From Eretmocerus hayati (taxonomy: Eukaryota; Arthropoda; Insecta; Hymenoptera; Aphelinidae): a DNA stretch of 64,000 nucleotides. Made by a program: the position numbers and the translations under genes. This document shows, in pieces, positions 18,268-29,120 of this stretch. The notes beneath the pieces are model-generated. The model did not search any database. It was given only the letters and a program-made list of their open reading frames with translations, and was not told the origin of the DNA. Position 1 is the stretch's first letter, and each line of letters begins with the position of its first letter. The stretch covers positions 66,582,172 through 66,646,171 of the forward strand of contig CM056744.1 in the NCBI GenBank assembly GCA_029851415.1, read 5' to 3'.

Positions 18268-20394
18268 TTAGGGCTCTGATGCACGTTTTTCCTCCAATTT
18301 TGCGTCGATTAGGGCATTTATAATCGGTGCCATTCCGACTGAGCTCAGATCAGGAATTTTCCCTGAGAAGAGTGTTCTGGCGCTCGTCTTATTTTCGAAA
18401 TTTACGGCTTCCGCGATAGCTTCACGTAAGGTTGTAGGATTAGTTGATCTGACCTGATGTTCTAGTGCTCCCGCGAGACCGAATATGAATTGTTGTAATG
18501 CTTCGTTGTCTGCATTATTCTTGTATGTTTTTCGCTCCCAATCTTTCAGATTTTGATCAGAATCGTACACGTTTAATAATCGATTGTGGAGAGTTTGAAC
18601 GCGTAAACCGTAATCTCCTGCACCTTCTCCTGATTTTTGTTGAATTAATTTTAATTCGGCAAGAACCTTGTCTGCCCCACCGACTCCACTATATTGAGTA
18701 GTCATGTCGTCTAGCAATCTCTCGACTGAAGTGTACTGAGTTAATCTCGCTATATATCCTTCCGCGGCTCGACCTCTAAGTTTGCTCGCCAATGCGGACA
18801 AAACCCATGGTTCAGATTCTGGGCCATATTCATTTACTATATATCGAATATTTTGACAGAAAAGGGCTAACATATCGGGGTTTCCATCATACGGCATGAT
18901 GTTATTCAGTGCTTGACTCAGAGTTAATCGGAATTTCGAAGTGTGCCTGCGGTCAGTGTTTGATTGTGTAGACATATTTCTTGAATTTGCGCGGCGAATG
19001 CGTGTACTCGCGTTCGAGTTTTGATCACTGTATCGTCCAGATTTCCGACTATAGTTTCTATTCCCATTCTGCGCATTCACTACAGATCGATCGGATTTCT
19101 TGCTATGATTGCTGCTACTCTCATATTTTAATTCATCTTGCGTATCTGAGTCAGTGGAAGATGATTCGGAATCGGAAATATTTTGAGTGATTTCGTGTTT
19201 TCGTGCCTGTTTTGTATATTTATTTCGGTGAGAACGTTTGGATTCCTGTAGTGTGTGATATAGCTCGTCATCGTACGAGTCTTCTGGATTTTTGTAGTTT
19301 TTGTCCCGCGTATTTCTACGAGATCGAACATCGAAATGGTGTTTATTCAAAGTATCGAAATCCTCTGGGGGTCGTGGCTTCTCATTATCTTCACGTCGTT
19401 CGTTTTGATAAAGCTTCAACTCTAAGTCTTTATAACTACTTGTGACATCCAAGCCCCTCTTGGACATCTTCTTATATCTAGACTCAGCACCGAGGCTCTG
19501 AAGCTCTCGCCTGGTCACCTTACTGTCGATTTTCTCAGCATCGAGATCCTGAGGATCTGACCTGGACTTGCGACTTTTAGCCACTTCAGTCTCAAGAGTG
19601 TGAAACTCTTGTCTGAACATGGGACGCATTAAATTAGCATCCAGGTTCGCCGACCTGTGCCTCTCACGTTGACCATCAAGGTCCTCAGCGCCAGGACTGT
19701 GAAAGTCCCGCCTGAATCTATGCGTAGCAAGATTTTCGGCGCCGAGATTTGAAGTATCTCGCCCGTAATCTTGCCCAAAACGAACGTGTGATTCATCACT
19801 AACGAGAGGCCACTCATCGTTTCTCATCATTTGATAATCATGAAATCCATCAGGATTTTCCGAAAGATTTTCCGTTAATTGTGTATGTGTGTGTGGGTAT
19901 CGTGTAGGCATGTTCTCTAATCTCGTTGATTCCGCGTTAAATCTCAGGGTTTCAATATTTCCATTCAGTTCGGGTTCTAAATTATATCTAGCAAATTTGG
20001 GACGTGCTCCTGTTGCAATTTGGGTGGTTTCTAAGTGGTCCCGTAAGCTTTCTAGAAGAACCATATCGGTTTCAGGGAGATCTCCTGCTCTAGTAGCAAG
20101 AACATCGCTTATTTCTCGTATTGCAATCTCCATATAAATTCCTCCCGGTTGCTCTAATCCCTTATCAGCCGCAATAAGTGCAAAGTAGGCATCGCGCGCT
20201 TTCGCGTTTCCATTTTTCATCTCCGATTCATACCGAGTTTTCAAGTCATCCGTGCTGATATTTTCATTCATTGGCTGTGAACAAGCCGCATTCTCCGCGT
20301 CTTTAAAATCATCCGAATTAGAATCGGTAAGGGTCTTCTCTTCTACTTTCATGCTATTTGGATTGTATGTGGGATTTTTCTTTCCTCTCGCCAT
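18268..20394 (-). CDS. Gag of the OTU-Gypsy element (matrix-like and capsid)
   Basis: 708 codons starting at ATG 20394, about 155 bases after the LTR. The first 470 residues are charged and low in complexity and contain a degenerate repeated motif (RRDFHSPGAEDLD, RQEFHTLETEVA, RRELQSLGAES, roughly residues 225-325). The last 230 residues form the capsid-like domain (LALFCQNIRYIVNEYG, then LQQFIFGLAGALEHQVRS and REAIAEAVNFE), as in Gypsy Gag. Gag assembles the particle. The frame ends in TAA, directly followed in frame by the zinc-knuckle region. A related, decayed gag lies at 27349-27732. Confidence 0.88.
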   Translation of the reverse strand: MARGKKNPTYNPNSMKVEEKTLTDSNSDDFKDAENAACSQPMNENISTDDLKTRYESEMKNGNAKARDAYFALIAADKGLEQPGGIYMEIAIREISDVLATRAGDLPETDMVLLESLRDHLETTQIATGARPKFARYNLEPELNGNIETLRFNAESTRLENMPTRYPHTHTQLTENLSENPDGFHDYQMMRNDEWPLVSDESHVRFGQDYGRDTSNLGAENLATHRFRRDFHSPGAEDLDGQRERHRSANLDANLMRPMFRQEFHTLETEVAKSRKSRSDPQDLDAEKIDSKVTRRELQSLGAESRYKKMSKRGLDVTSSYKDLELKLYQNERREDNEKPRPPEDFDTLNKHHFDVRSRRNTRDKNYKNPEDSYDDELYHTLQESKRSHRNKYTKQARKHEITQNISDSESSSTDSDTQDELKYESSSNHSKKSDRSVVNAQNGNRNYSRKSGRYSDQNSNASTRIRRANSRNMSTQSNTDRRHTSKFRLTLSQALNNIMPYDGNPDMLALFCQNIRYIVNEYGPESEPWVLSALASKLRGRAAEGYIARLTQYTSVERLLDDMTTQYSGVGGADKVLAELKLIQQKSGEGAGDYGLRVQTLHNRLLNVYDSDQNLKDWERKTYKNNADNEALQQFIFGLAGALEHQVRSTNPTTLREAIAEAVNFENKTSARTLFSGKIPDLSSVGMAPIINALIDAKLEEKRASEP

Positions 20395-20548
20395 TGCTTA
20401 TTCTTATCAATATATTTATATATTAATTCAATTAAGATATATGGGCTATATTTGTATTTGATTTGTAGAAAGAAAAATTTAGGTCTGTGCCTCGCGCTCT
20501 CCCCACGAGGGACAGGAAAAAGGGATAATTTTGAATTACTTACCCAGA

Positions 20549-21189
20549 TGTAGCGATGATGAGGATTAAAAGTGTTGGTGGTTTCATGTCGTTCGACTTC
20601 CCTCCTTCAAAGTTGGATATCCCCAGCAAGGTTCGAAAAATTGCCTCCAGTTGTTGTCTTGCCCAGAGTGGTAATAGAGAAATTGGTATGGCTTCCTTCC
20701 ACAACAGAGCCCAAACCGCTGTCACCAGTCTGTTAGGGTAATGGTCGTCCTCTGTCTCCGCTAATTGTAGCAGACGGGGGTGGAAGTGGATGCCAGTAGA
20801 AGTAGATGGTTCCGTAGATTTATTCAATAGACGTTTATTCCATGAAAGAGTTGTATGAATACTTGAGAGAGACTTATAATGACGTTACACAGCGCGGGAT
20901 GCGCCTAGACTTTACGACTACAATAACTGGGTAAGGAGAGCGTTGCGAGTGAAGCTCGCGGAAAAGCTCGTAGTGCGAGAGGACGCAGATGAAGAAGCCA
21001 CACAGTGCTTCCTTTGCGCCGTATTTATACTATTGTTGATAACCTAGATTTCCTAATCGCTCATCGTCGCTGGTGGGGTTTCCCCAGGACAAAGAGATGA
21101 GTTGCTATGTGCTCTCTTCTAACATATGACCATATATATATATTGTAATAAGTATATAATAATATATGGAGCTCACTGTGCCCCTGACA
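20549..21189 (-). repeat. 5' LTR of the OTU-Gypsy element
   Basis: On the minus strand it begins TGTCAGGGGCACAG (21189) and ends CGCTACA (20549), giving TG...CA ends and a length near 640 bp. TCTGGGTAAGTAATTC follows, with a TGG that could start the primer-binding site. A TATA box lies inside. No second copy of this LTR was seen in the window, so both boundaries rest on end motifs alone. Confidence 0.55.
21022..21029 (-). promoter_or_regulatory. TATA box of the Gypsy LTR
   Basis: TATAAATA on the minus strand, about 160 bases into the LTR and upstream of gag. Fits an LTR pol II promoter. Confidence 0.55.
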
Positions 21190-21795
21190 ATATCGAGTGC
21201 CTGTCAGCTTCCCAAAACTGTTTGACTAATGAATTCAGACAATAAAATCTCAGTAAATCTCATACTTTAGTTCTATAACCCCAATGAGGCCTCGGTTGTT
21301 TCTTCTTTTTTTTCTATAGTACCATACCACTTCACCTATTAGTGTCCCATACATGCTATCTAATGTAGATCAATTGACGCTCGGATTTCCTTTGTATGGT
21401 CCCCTTCTCCTCTTTTCCTTTTGACTGGTCCTGAATTTCATCCCACACAGCTATTCGCCGACTCGCTGTATAGTATTATAATGCACACTTGTGAGCTTCT
21501 TTCAACTTTGAATTCATAGAACTCCTCTGCGTATGTTTCAGTTCTCGTAATGTCCTCAGCATCTAACCATGTCCCGAAATATAGATTCATTGAATTCTAG
21601 TTCCTTATATCACTACGTAAAATGAAAAGTAGAAGCTCGATCTCGATAACTTTAGCGGAAGTTTTCGGTAACGATACATGCAATGAGCTCAGTAAAATCT
21701 CGTACAAATGTCCCAATAAATCATCTAAAGATACGTTCTATGTAGTTTATGACTTCATACAGGGATGGGTAGTTTTAGACAGTCACATTTCTACC
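21190..21795. other. Unassigned spacer between LTR and LINE
   Basis: No open frame or repeat that I can name. It may contain unrecognised flanking sequence of the LTR element. Confidence 0.4.
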
Positions 21796-21824
21796 TATGT
21801 ATGTATGTATGTATGTATGTATAG
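21796..21824. repeat. (TATG)n tail of the RTE LINE
   Basis: Repeated TATG units at the 3' terminus of the minus-strand LINE (reads as CATA repeats on the element strand). RTE-type LINEs typically end in short tandem repeats rather than poly(A). Confidence 0.8.
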
Positions 21825-22045
21825 GCCTTAAAGACTATGTAGTCTTATGCCGCGACCGCTCCCCGCGGCACCTTGTGGAGATTGATTGAGAGGTGCGCAG
21901 TGAGTGAACGTTTCTAGGTGAGAAAGTGGGATTGGCGTCCATCGGCTATCAGATGTTGTCGATCGGGAGACCCGCTCACCACACGTGCGCTCCCGCCGAT
22001 TGGGCCCATGGTTGGGGAACGAATAGGGTGTTCTTGAGTACTTTG

Positions 22046-23428
22046 TCATTGCGGGTTTCGGGTCTCAGTGACAATAGCACGCCTTGTCTTTCTATTGTCT
22101 GCTAGCGGGATCCAATCGCTATGTCGATACCCAATTTCTCCCAGATCTGTTTTTATATTGTCGGCCCAGCGTAGACGCGGTCTGTCTAGTCTTCTGGGGC
22201 GGGTTGGGATACTCTGGAAAACTTTGAGCGCGGTTCTGTTTGGCCCCATCCTCGCGACGTGTCCTGCCCATTCGAGTTGACGTGACTTTAGGAGTCTAAT
22301 TATGCTTGGTGACCGGTATAGTTCCCTGATCTCCGCGTTGTGGAGGATTCTCCATCTATTGGTTTTTTTGATACCCTTTCTCCCGAAAATACATCGCAGG
22401 ACTCTGTTCTCGAATGATTGAAATCGCGCTTCCTCTCTTCTTGTCAGAGTCCAGGTTTCGCATGCGTACAAAATGACTGGTTGTATGATAACTTTATAGA
22501 TCGTGAGCTTTGTTTCCCGGGGTGAGACCTTGCTTCTGAGGAGTTTTTGGACTGATTTGAAGCATCTGAAACCGGCGGTGATTCGGTTCATCAGTTCTTG
22601 TCTGATGTCGTTTTCGCGGTTAATCATCGCCCCGAGGTATTTGAAGTCTGATACTGCTTCAAAGCTGAACCCTGCGACGCGCAACGGTTCGGGGGTGGGC
22701 TGTTTGTATTGCCCAGGGACCGATAGGATCTTCGTCATGTTTTCATTCACTTCTAGTCCGATGTCTCTTGCTCCCTCTATGATTATTTTCGTATTATGCG
22801 TAACGTCCTCTCTCTTGTCCCCCACTATGTCTAAGTCGTCCGCGTATCCTAAGACCTGAACGGGTTTGTTTAGCCCCTCAAGTGACATCCAAAACGCGAG
22901 TGGGCTAAGGGTCTTATGACCGACTCTAGGACAAAATTGAATAGGGGTGGGGATATTGCGTCTCTCTGCTTCAGCCCGTTTTCGATCGCGAATGGTTCCG
23001 ATAAATTGTTACCGATCCTCACTCGTCCTACTGTTCCGTCGAGGGTTACACCGATCAGTCTGACCAGTTTTTCCGGGAACCCCAAAACCCTGAGTGCGTC
23101 ATACATTTTCGCCCTGATGATGGAATCATACGCTTTTCTGGAATCGACAAATAGGTGGTGCATTTCTTCCGCCCCCCCCCCCCCATTTCTTCTCTGAAAT
23201 TTGTCTGACTGTAAAGATTTGATCGCTTGTTGAGCGGTTTGGTCGGGAACCGCACCGGTAGTTCCCGATGGTTGATTCGACGTAGTCGCTTAGTCTTTCT
23301 ATCAAGATATTCGACAGTATCTTGTAGCATACGATCAGAAGAGATATCCCTCTATAGTTATTACAATCCATTCTGTCGCCCTTTTTGAAGATCGGTATTA
23401 TTATCGCACATTTCCAGTCGTTGGGCAT
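22046..23428 (-). pseudogene. RT domain of RTE LINE, broken
   Basis: Three overlapping frames cover the RT. 23126-23428 has CAIIIPIFKKGD and NYRGISLL; 22870-23163 has FVDSRKAYDSI and NGLKQRDAISPPLFN; 22046-22888 has the catalytic GYADDLDIVGD and the C-terminal RTE region (YACETWTLTRRE, LEWAGHVARM). The first break is a run of about 14 G on the element strand near 23171, flanked by a duplicated GAAGAAATG; the second is near 22880. In active elements this enzyme copies RNA at the nicked target. The catalytic YADD is intact but the protein is not. Confidence 0.85.
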
Positions 23429-23652
23429 TTTTTCTTCGTTCCAGATGTGGCATATTAATTCGTGAATCTCATTGATTAGTGTTTCGCCACCCTCTTTGTA
23501 CAGTTCCGGGGAAGTGAGTCTAGCCCTGGTGCCGTGTTGTTTTTCAGCCGTCTGATCGCGTGTGCTACTTCTTCTACTGACGGGGCGGGGACTTCAGTGT
23601 CTATCGATTGGACTACTCGCGTTTGCTCTATCCGGTTCCTGTTGACATTCAA

Positions 23653-23865
23653 TTATTCATCGAAGTAGACCCTCCAACGTTCTAGTACATCTTTCTCATT
23701 CGTCAGTAGAGTCCCTGTGTTGTCTTCTATTACATTGAGGCTTTTCTGTTTCGGATTCTTCATCGCATTGAGTTGTAAATAGGCTTTCCGGGTGTTGTTC
23801 TTTTCGATGTGGCTCTGTATGCACGCAATCTGGCGGATTTGGTGTATTTTTTTCTTCTGCTTCAC
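23653..23865 (-). pseudogene. Linker between endonuclease and RT of RTE LINE
   Basis: A short minus-strand frame with basic, helical character (IEKNNTRKAYLQLNAMKN) and an ERWRVYFDE end, the segment found between endonuclease and RT in RTE proteins. It is separated from both by frame breaks. Confidence 0.65.
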
Positions 23866-23907
23866 GATTTTTACTAATGCATTCCGCTCCCTTAAATAGG
23901 TACGCTT

Positions 23908-25095
23908 TTACACCGTGTTATTATGTAGTCCGATGCATTCTTTCCGAGCTATTCTTACGATTTCTACTTTTCCTCTGCATGTAGTGTCAAACCAGGGTTT
24001 GTCCGGTTGTCGGTTCACTCGACCGATACACGTTCGTGCGGCTACTGTCACGGCAGACTTTATATGTTGCCATTTTTGTTCTATCGCTTGCTGTGGTTCA
24101 TCCGTAGTTGCAGATTCGTAAAATTGCTTTCCAAGCAATTTCGAAACTTTGGCTTGATATTCTGCTAAGACCTCTTTATTTTTAAGTTTCTCCAAGTCAA
24201 ATACCTCCCGTTGCGTGGTGTCTGAAACTCGCGGACCAGTTTTCTTGGCCTTGCTTTTAACGCTCGCGATGACCAGAAAATGATCTGAATTGCAATTTGC
24301 GCCCCGATGCGTTCTCACATTCTCGATACAAGATTGACGATTCCGACCGACCGTTACGTGGTCGATTTGGTTTATCGTGATCCCGTTTGGGTGAAGCCAG
24401 GTTTCTTTATGAATATCTCTACGCGGGAACGTTGTACTTTTGACGATCAAATCTTTTTCAGTTGCGAAACCCACCGCTCGGACGCCATTGTCGTTGCTTT
24501 CAATGTGAAGGCTGTGTTTACCAGCGACTTCATCGAATTTCCGGCCAATTTTAGCATTGAAGTCGCCCATAACTATTTTTGGGTCTTGCTTCGAGAATTC
24601 TTCGAAATACTCTGATAACTCTGAGTAAAATGTGTCTTTGTTTTCCGATACGTCAATAATCGTGGGGGCGTGGACGTTCAGGATTGTAATATTGAAGGGG
24701 TTCGCTTGAAAGGATATCGATGAAATTCTATTGGTCAAAAAATGGAAGTTTTTGAGGCTCGGGATGGGACTTGATTTGACGAGGAACTCCGTTCCAAGCG
24801 CGTGCGTCATCGTCCCGCCCCATATGAGCGTATACGAGCCCACTTCGGTTTGGTTTTCGCCGATTCGTCTGGTTTCCTGCAGTGCGATGATATCGATATC
24901 ATACGCCATTGCTTCTTGGACAATTATATGGAGAGTAAGATCATCCTTCAGAGTGCGCACATTCCAGGTACCGAGTTTCAGGGGAATACCTTCCATGGGC
25001 GATGGCTTGGGGAGACTCGCTCCTGAAGCGAAAGTTTGGCTTCGAGGTGTCCCCGCCGGCATGTTTGTTTGCTGTGATCGACGGACGGGTTTCAT
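23908..25095 (-). CDS. Apurinic-type endonuclease domain of RTE LINE
   Basis: 395 codons. Motifs in order: KLGTWNVRTLKDD, IIALQETRR, LNVHAPT, VMGDFNAKIG, INQIDHVTVG and NSDHFLVIASV, the metal-binding and catalytic blocks of the exonuclease III-like fold that nicks target DNA in LINE retrotransposition. About 120 residues of linker follow. The frame stops just before 23908, separating it from RT. It begins with a GTG or internal codon, so the true start is uncertain. All endonuclease blocks look intact. Confidence 0.88.
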   Translation of the reverse strand: MKPVRRSQQTNMPAGTPRSQTFASGASLPKPSPMEGIPLKLGTWNVRTLKDDLTLHIIVQEAMAYDIDIIALQETRRIGENQTEVGSYTLIWGGTMTHALGTEFLVKSSPIPSLKNFHFLTNRISSISFQANPFNITILNVHAPTIIDVSENKDTFYSELSEYFEEFSKQDPKIVMGDFNAKIGRKFDEVAGKHSLHIESNDNGVRAVGFATEKDLIVKSTTFPRRDIHKETWLHPNGITINQIDHVTVGRNRQSCIENVRTHRGANCNSDHFLVIASVKSKAKKTGPRVSDTTQREVFDLEKLKNKEVLAEYQAKVSKLLGKQFYESATTDEPQQAIEQKWQHIKSAVTVAARTCIGRVNRQPDKPWFDTTCRGKVEIVRIARKECIGLHNNTV

Positions 25096-25664
25096 TCACT
25101 GCATTCACTGGGGAGCGGGTTGGGAGCACCCTGACCGAAGTGAGAGTAGCTAGGACCGTTGAGACGAGATAGTCGAGTTCCCACCCCCTGTCGAGGAACG
25201 CTTACTTTTTTCCTTGCTTCCTCCTTTATTCCCAATCTTGCTCTTTACCGCCGCACGGCGCAGGGGTCTCGCTGCCGCAGCGAGTAGCTCAGGCGCGTCT
25301 CGGCGGTCCACGAGACTCACTCGTTCGCTCTCGCGGGCCGTGGGTCGTATCCAACCTTGAATTTTGACTTTAGATCTTGAAAGCTCGAAAACGCGGTATT
25401 ACTATTTCATTATCAGTTTTGACCCAGATATAAGAGTTAGGAATGTACTCTTCGGCTAATTTCAACTCTATAAAAATTCGGAAGCTTTGAAAACTCATTT
25501 CAGACTAATGAATAATCTCAATCAGTTCTTCAGTTCATTTATTCGTGTTTCCCCGCAATTGATGCTGAAAACTGGTACAATATTCATAATCGAATCAATA
25601 TCAATCATTCAGTCCCAGCAAGTTGTGGTCTTTAACTGGTTTTCAGTCTCTCTCATCCGTGTTT

Positions 25665-26523
25665 GTGGGCTTGAACCACTAGATCAGTTCCTGTTCCCGT
25701 GGGCTCTAACCACTCGGGGGATCAATAATAATGACAACGAATTCCTCCACTCGATTGACTTCTCGCTCAGTGTGGGCTCTAGCCACTTGGACAGTTCTTG
25801 ACACTTGTGGGCTCTAACCACTTCTACAGTTCACCATGTTCTCGCGCTTCAATAACTCCATTGACTCTTATTCATGACACTTCTCGATACTCATGGGTTC
25901 TAACCACTCCAACAGTTCATTTTCTCATTACTTGATCATCATTCATCAATGGGCTCTAACCATCTCGACAAATTTCGATACTTGTGGGTTCTAACCATCC
26001 TAACAATTCATTTTTCTCGTGAGTTCTGATTACTTGATTGACTTCAGTTTATTGATACACCGAACACCTTACTATGCTCGTGGACTCAAATCACTCAATT
26101 CACTCTCAACTATGTGTGGGCTCTAACCACTTGAATACTTCCCTATACTTGCGAATTTCCGATGCGCGATTGACTTCTATTCCTTTGTCACTTCCGTCTC
26201 CTTGGACTTTGACCGATATTCTCAGACCATACTTACGCTATAAACTTTCATCTATCTTGATTAATTTCGACTATGCGTAGGCTCTAACCACCTGAATTCT
26301 TCCCTATACTTGTGAATTTCCATTGCGCGATTGATTCCTATTTCCTTGTCAATTCCATCTCCCTGGACCGTGAACGCTATTTTCAGACCATAATTACACT
26401 ATAAATTCTCATCTATCTTGATTAATTTCCACTATGAGTGAGTAACCACTTGTTAAATACGCAGACATACCCGAGCTCTAACTCCTCGATTCACTTTTCT
26501 GGTATGCGTGGGCTCTAACCACT
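25665..26523. repeat. Dispersed array of GTGGGCTCTAACCAC
   Basis: About eleven copies with small changes, near 25665, 25699, 25772, 25807, 25893, 25949, 25984, 26116, 26276, 26473 and 26508. The spacing is irregular, mostly 35-150 bp. Each copy has GTGG and CCAC as complementary ends around a 7-base centre. A longer duplication of about 164 bp (26112-26275 and 26276-26440) contains two of them. Confidence 0.8.
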
Positions 26524-26941
26524 TGATTACTCAATTACATAAGCAAACGCGACCTTTTTGCTGAGTTTGAATGATGGAGGATTCCAGAAAGTCTACTTCC
26601 CTTCCAATTCCGTAACACGCGAATATTTGTCACTCTTCGTTGATCTATTATGGACCGAAGGACTGATACTGGTGCAGCTATATTCTTGAATCTGCCATTT
26701 TCAAGTGGCGTTATTTGGAATAATGCCTTAACTTTGGTTATCTGAGACCGAACTTGCCTCTCCCTAACACGAGCTAAGCCGTCAAATTATAGTTCTCGAA
26801 TCTGTGTCGACTGTATTCCCATCTTTTGAACATGCTACCCGAGCATGTACATATCTTTATTATTTTGACACCATTTCCCTCAACCTAATATTATTGCGGC
26901 CCCTAATTCAACATGCGTTACCTCGACTATCATATCAAAGT

Positions 26942-27732
26942 CTAATCTCGACGTTCGAACACACCATTACGATCAGGATAAGTCAAATCTTGATCATCTC
27001 CATAATCGTGACGAGAAATTCTTCGGTTGCTGTCAGGTCTATCTAGGCTGGAACCATTTTCATCGATACCGAATTCATTGGTTTGACCATGCCGATGTCT
27101 ATCACGTGTATCCTCAATCCTATTCTTATTGGATTTTGTTCGTCCTTGGAAAGCCTTTTGGGACATCTCAGTTCCACCCTAAATGATGACGCCTGCATTC
27201 ACGTCATTCTCTAAAGAGCGGCATTCGCTCAGAGCGTGCCCAAGAATTTGGCAATATTTACAGAATTTCGCACTCGGTCTTTCCTTTGAGTCCACACGGC
27301 ATCTAGGAAACTCGGGAGAGAAACGCTCGTCATGCATGGCGGCTAGTCTTATATTCGCTGTCTCTTGCGAGCTACCCCTTTCTCACTCATTCTATTGAAT
27401 GCTCCGTCTACGAGTACCTCAAGTAGCGGAGTGAGTTCATGTACGTTCATATTTGGAGTCGCCTTGGGGGGAAATGTACGCGTGCTGCTTCTATCTTCGA
27501 AATTAACAGCTTGAGATATGGCGTCGTGTAGCGTCTTGGGACTAGTTGACCGTATTTCATGTTGAAGTGTTTCACCAAGACCAAACATGAATAGTTGCAG
27601 CGCTCCTGCATCCGCGTTCAGAAGTTCTCCGAAGTGTTCTACATCGACATCATTTGCAGATTGACCCAATACTTCACCGGTCCAATTCTTTTGATCTTGA
27701 TTTGAATATCTCATTTTGATTGTGGAAGACAT
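26942..27732 (-). pseudogene. Remnant of a second Gypsy gag and zinc knuckle
   Basis: 27349-27732 encodes a capsid end (LQLFMFGLGETLQHEIRS, then HDAISQAVNFEDRSS) closely similar to the end of the gag at 18268-20394. Downstream on the same strand, after frame breaks, a zinc knuckle CKYCQILGHALSEC (about 27225-27270) and a charged tail (26942-27166) follow. So gag capsid and nucleocapsid of a related element survive here; the rest is gone. Confidence 0.8.
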
Positions 27733-28078
27733 TCCAGTTCTTTCGCCTCTTCAATGACAGAATAACAATAGTGAATTGAATCATCTTTGGATTAACCATC
27801 CATCCAATATGGAATCGAATTGATGGATAGAACCAAAATATGTGAATCCCATTTCCCAAATTCGTTATTCACAGACCTTGAGCAACCTTATCTGTTGGGT
27901 GCCCAATTTATATGATCATTTTGTGTTCCTGATTAATTCTCTTGTTTTCTCAATAGAATTACGGCGCTAACGATCAAGTTTCTTCCTTATTGTGACTGTT
28001 CAAAGCTGCAAGTCGTATTTCTCGAAGCAAATCGTATTTTTGGTTTCCCACGAAAATCAATCTACGTACATACCCAAG

Positions 28079-29120
28079 AGACCCCGCCCTGGATCATAGG
28101 AATTTGGCTCCCGGTCAAACCTTCTGCGAGTGTACTGAGACGATAGATCTTAGAATACTGAACAAGAATCTCCATGTCCGCAAAATCCAATGCTCTCTTC
28201 GTTTTGAGTTCTTTCATGTAGGAAGTACCCCTCATCTCATAGGTCATGTGTCGATTTTTCGATCGAACTTGAGACACGTGTGTGTGTGCTTGCACCTGAA
28301 TTTTGAGCTAGTTTCGCACTGGCGTCTTTTTGCTTACAAGATAATGACCAAAATCGACATCGCGATGAGTCCAACGAGATCAAATGGACAACCTGATTGA
28401 GTGAGGAAGGAGCGTATCAGGGGCTTGTTTCATCATCCTATTGAGTTCGACAAACGCAAGAGCTATTGCGCACCAATCTCTTGGGCTGGCTCCGCGATTT
28501 TATGTTTTTCAATGTAAGAGTAAGTGGCTTGTCAACGGTGAATTTGAAGAGAATATTCCAATTCCCAAAGTCTCAAGAAAATATGAAGGAACGAGTTAGA
28601 CTTCGATCTTATCCGATATGATTTGATCGTAGTTCAATCAAAATCAAATGTGCTCCTTCATATATTCTTCAGACTTTGGCAATTGGAATATCCTCTCTGA
28701 ATTCATCGTTGACAAGCCACTTACTCTTACATTGATAAACGCAAAATCGCGAAACCAGCCCAAGAGATTGGTACTCAATGGCTATTGCGTTTGTCGAACT
28801 CAATTGGATGATGAAACAAGCCGATCTCGTTGGACTCATCGCGATGTCGATCTTGGTCATTATCTTGTAAGCAAAAAGATGCCAGTGCGGAACTAGCTCA
28901 AAATTCAGGTGCAAGCACACACGTGTCTCGAGTTAGATCGAAAAATCGACACATGACCTATGAAATGAGGGGTACTTCCTACATGAAAGAACTCAAAACG
29001 AAGAGAGCATTGAGTTTTGCGGCCACAGAGACTCTTGTTTATTGTTTTGAGATCTGTCGTTTCAGTACACTCGCAAGAGGTTTCACCGAAAACCAAATTC
29101 TTATGATTTAGGGCGGGGCC
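28079..29120. repeat. Long inverted repeat, about 500-bp diverged arms
   Basis: The outer tips are GACCCCGCCCT on the left and AGGGCGGGGCC on the right. The arms (about 28079-28590 and 28655-29120) match along their length, for example the GTGTCGATTTTTCGATC region near 28250 and its inverse near 28940. Arm divergence looks like 10-20 percent, so it is old. Probably a foldback or TIR element without coding capacity. Confidence 0.75.

Larger units (their letters stand above)
8921..21189 (-). mobile_element. Ty3/Gypsy element with OTU domain, 5' LTR to integrase
   Basis: Minus-strand order: LTR (20549-21189), leader, gag (18268-20394), nucleocapsid (17383-18267), protease (16706-17437), RT/RNase H/OTU (12252-15785), a linker frame (11896-12255) and integrase (8921-10183). 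Three later insertions break it: two inverted-repeat elements (15846-16592 and 16588-16738) between protease and RT, and the Penelope-like palindrome (10139-11898) just before the integrase core. Long open frames show it is fairly young. No 3' LTR was found below 8921, so that end is truncated or displaced. Confidence 0.85.
21796..25150 (-). mobile_element. RTE-clade LINE, decayed
   Basis: Minus strand: an apurinic endonuclease frame (23908-25095), a linker (23653-23865), RT (22046-23428) and a 3' end marked by a short tandem repeat (21796-21824), as usual for RTE elements. No separate ORF1 is visible. At least three frame breaks make it inactive, including a long G run near 23171. The 5' boundary is approximate. 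Confidence 0.85.
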
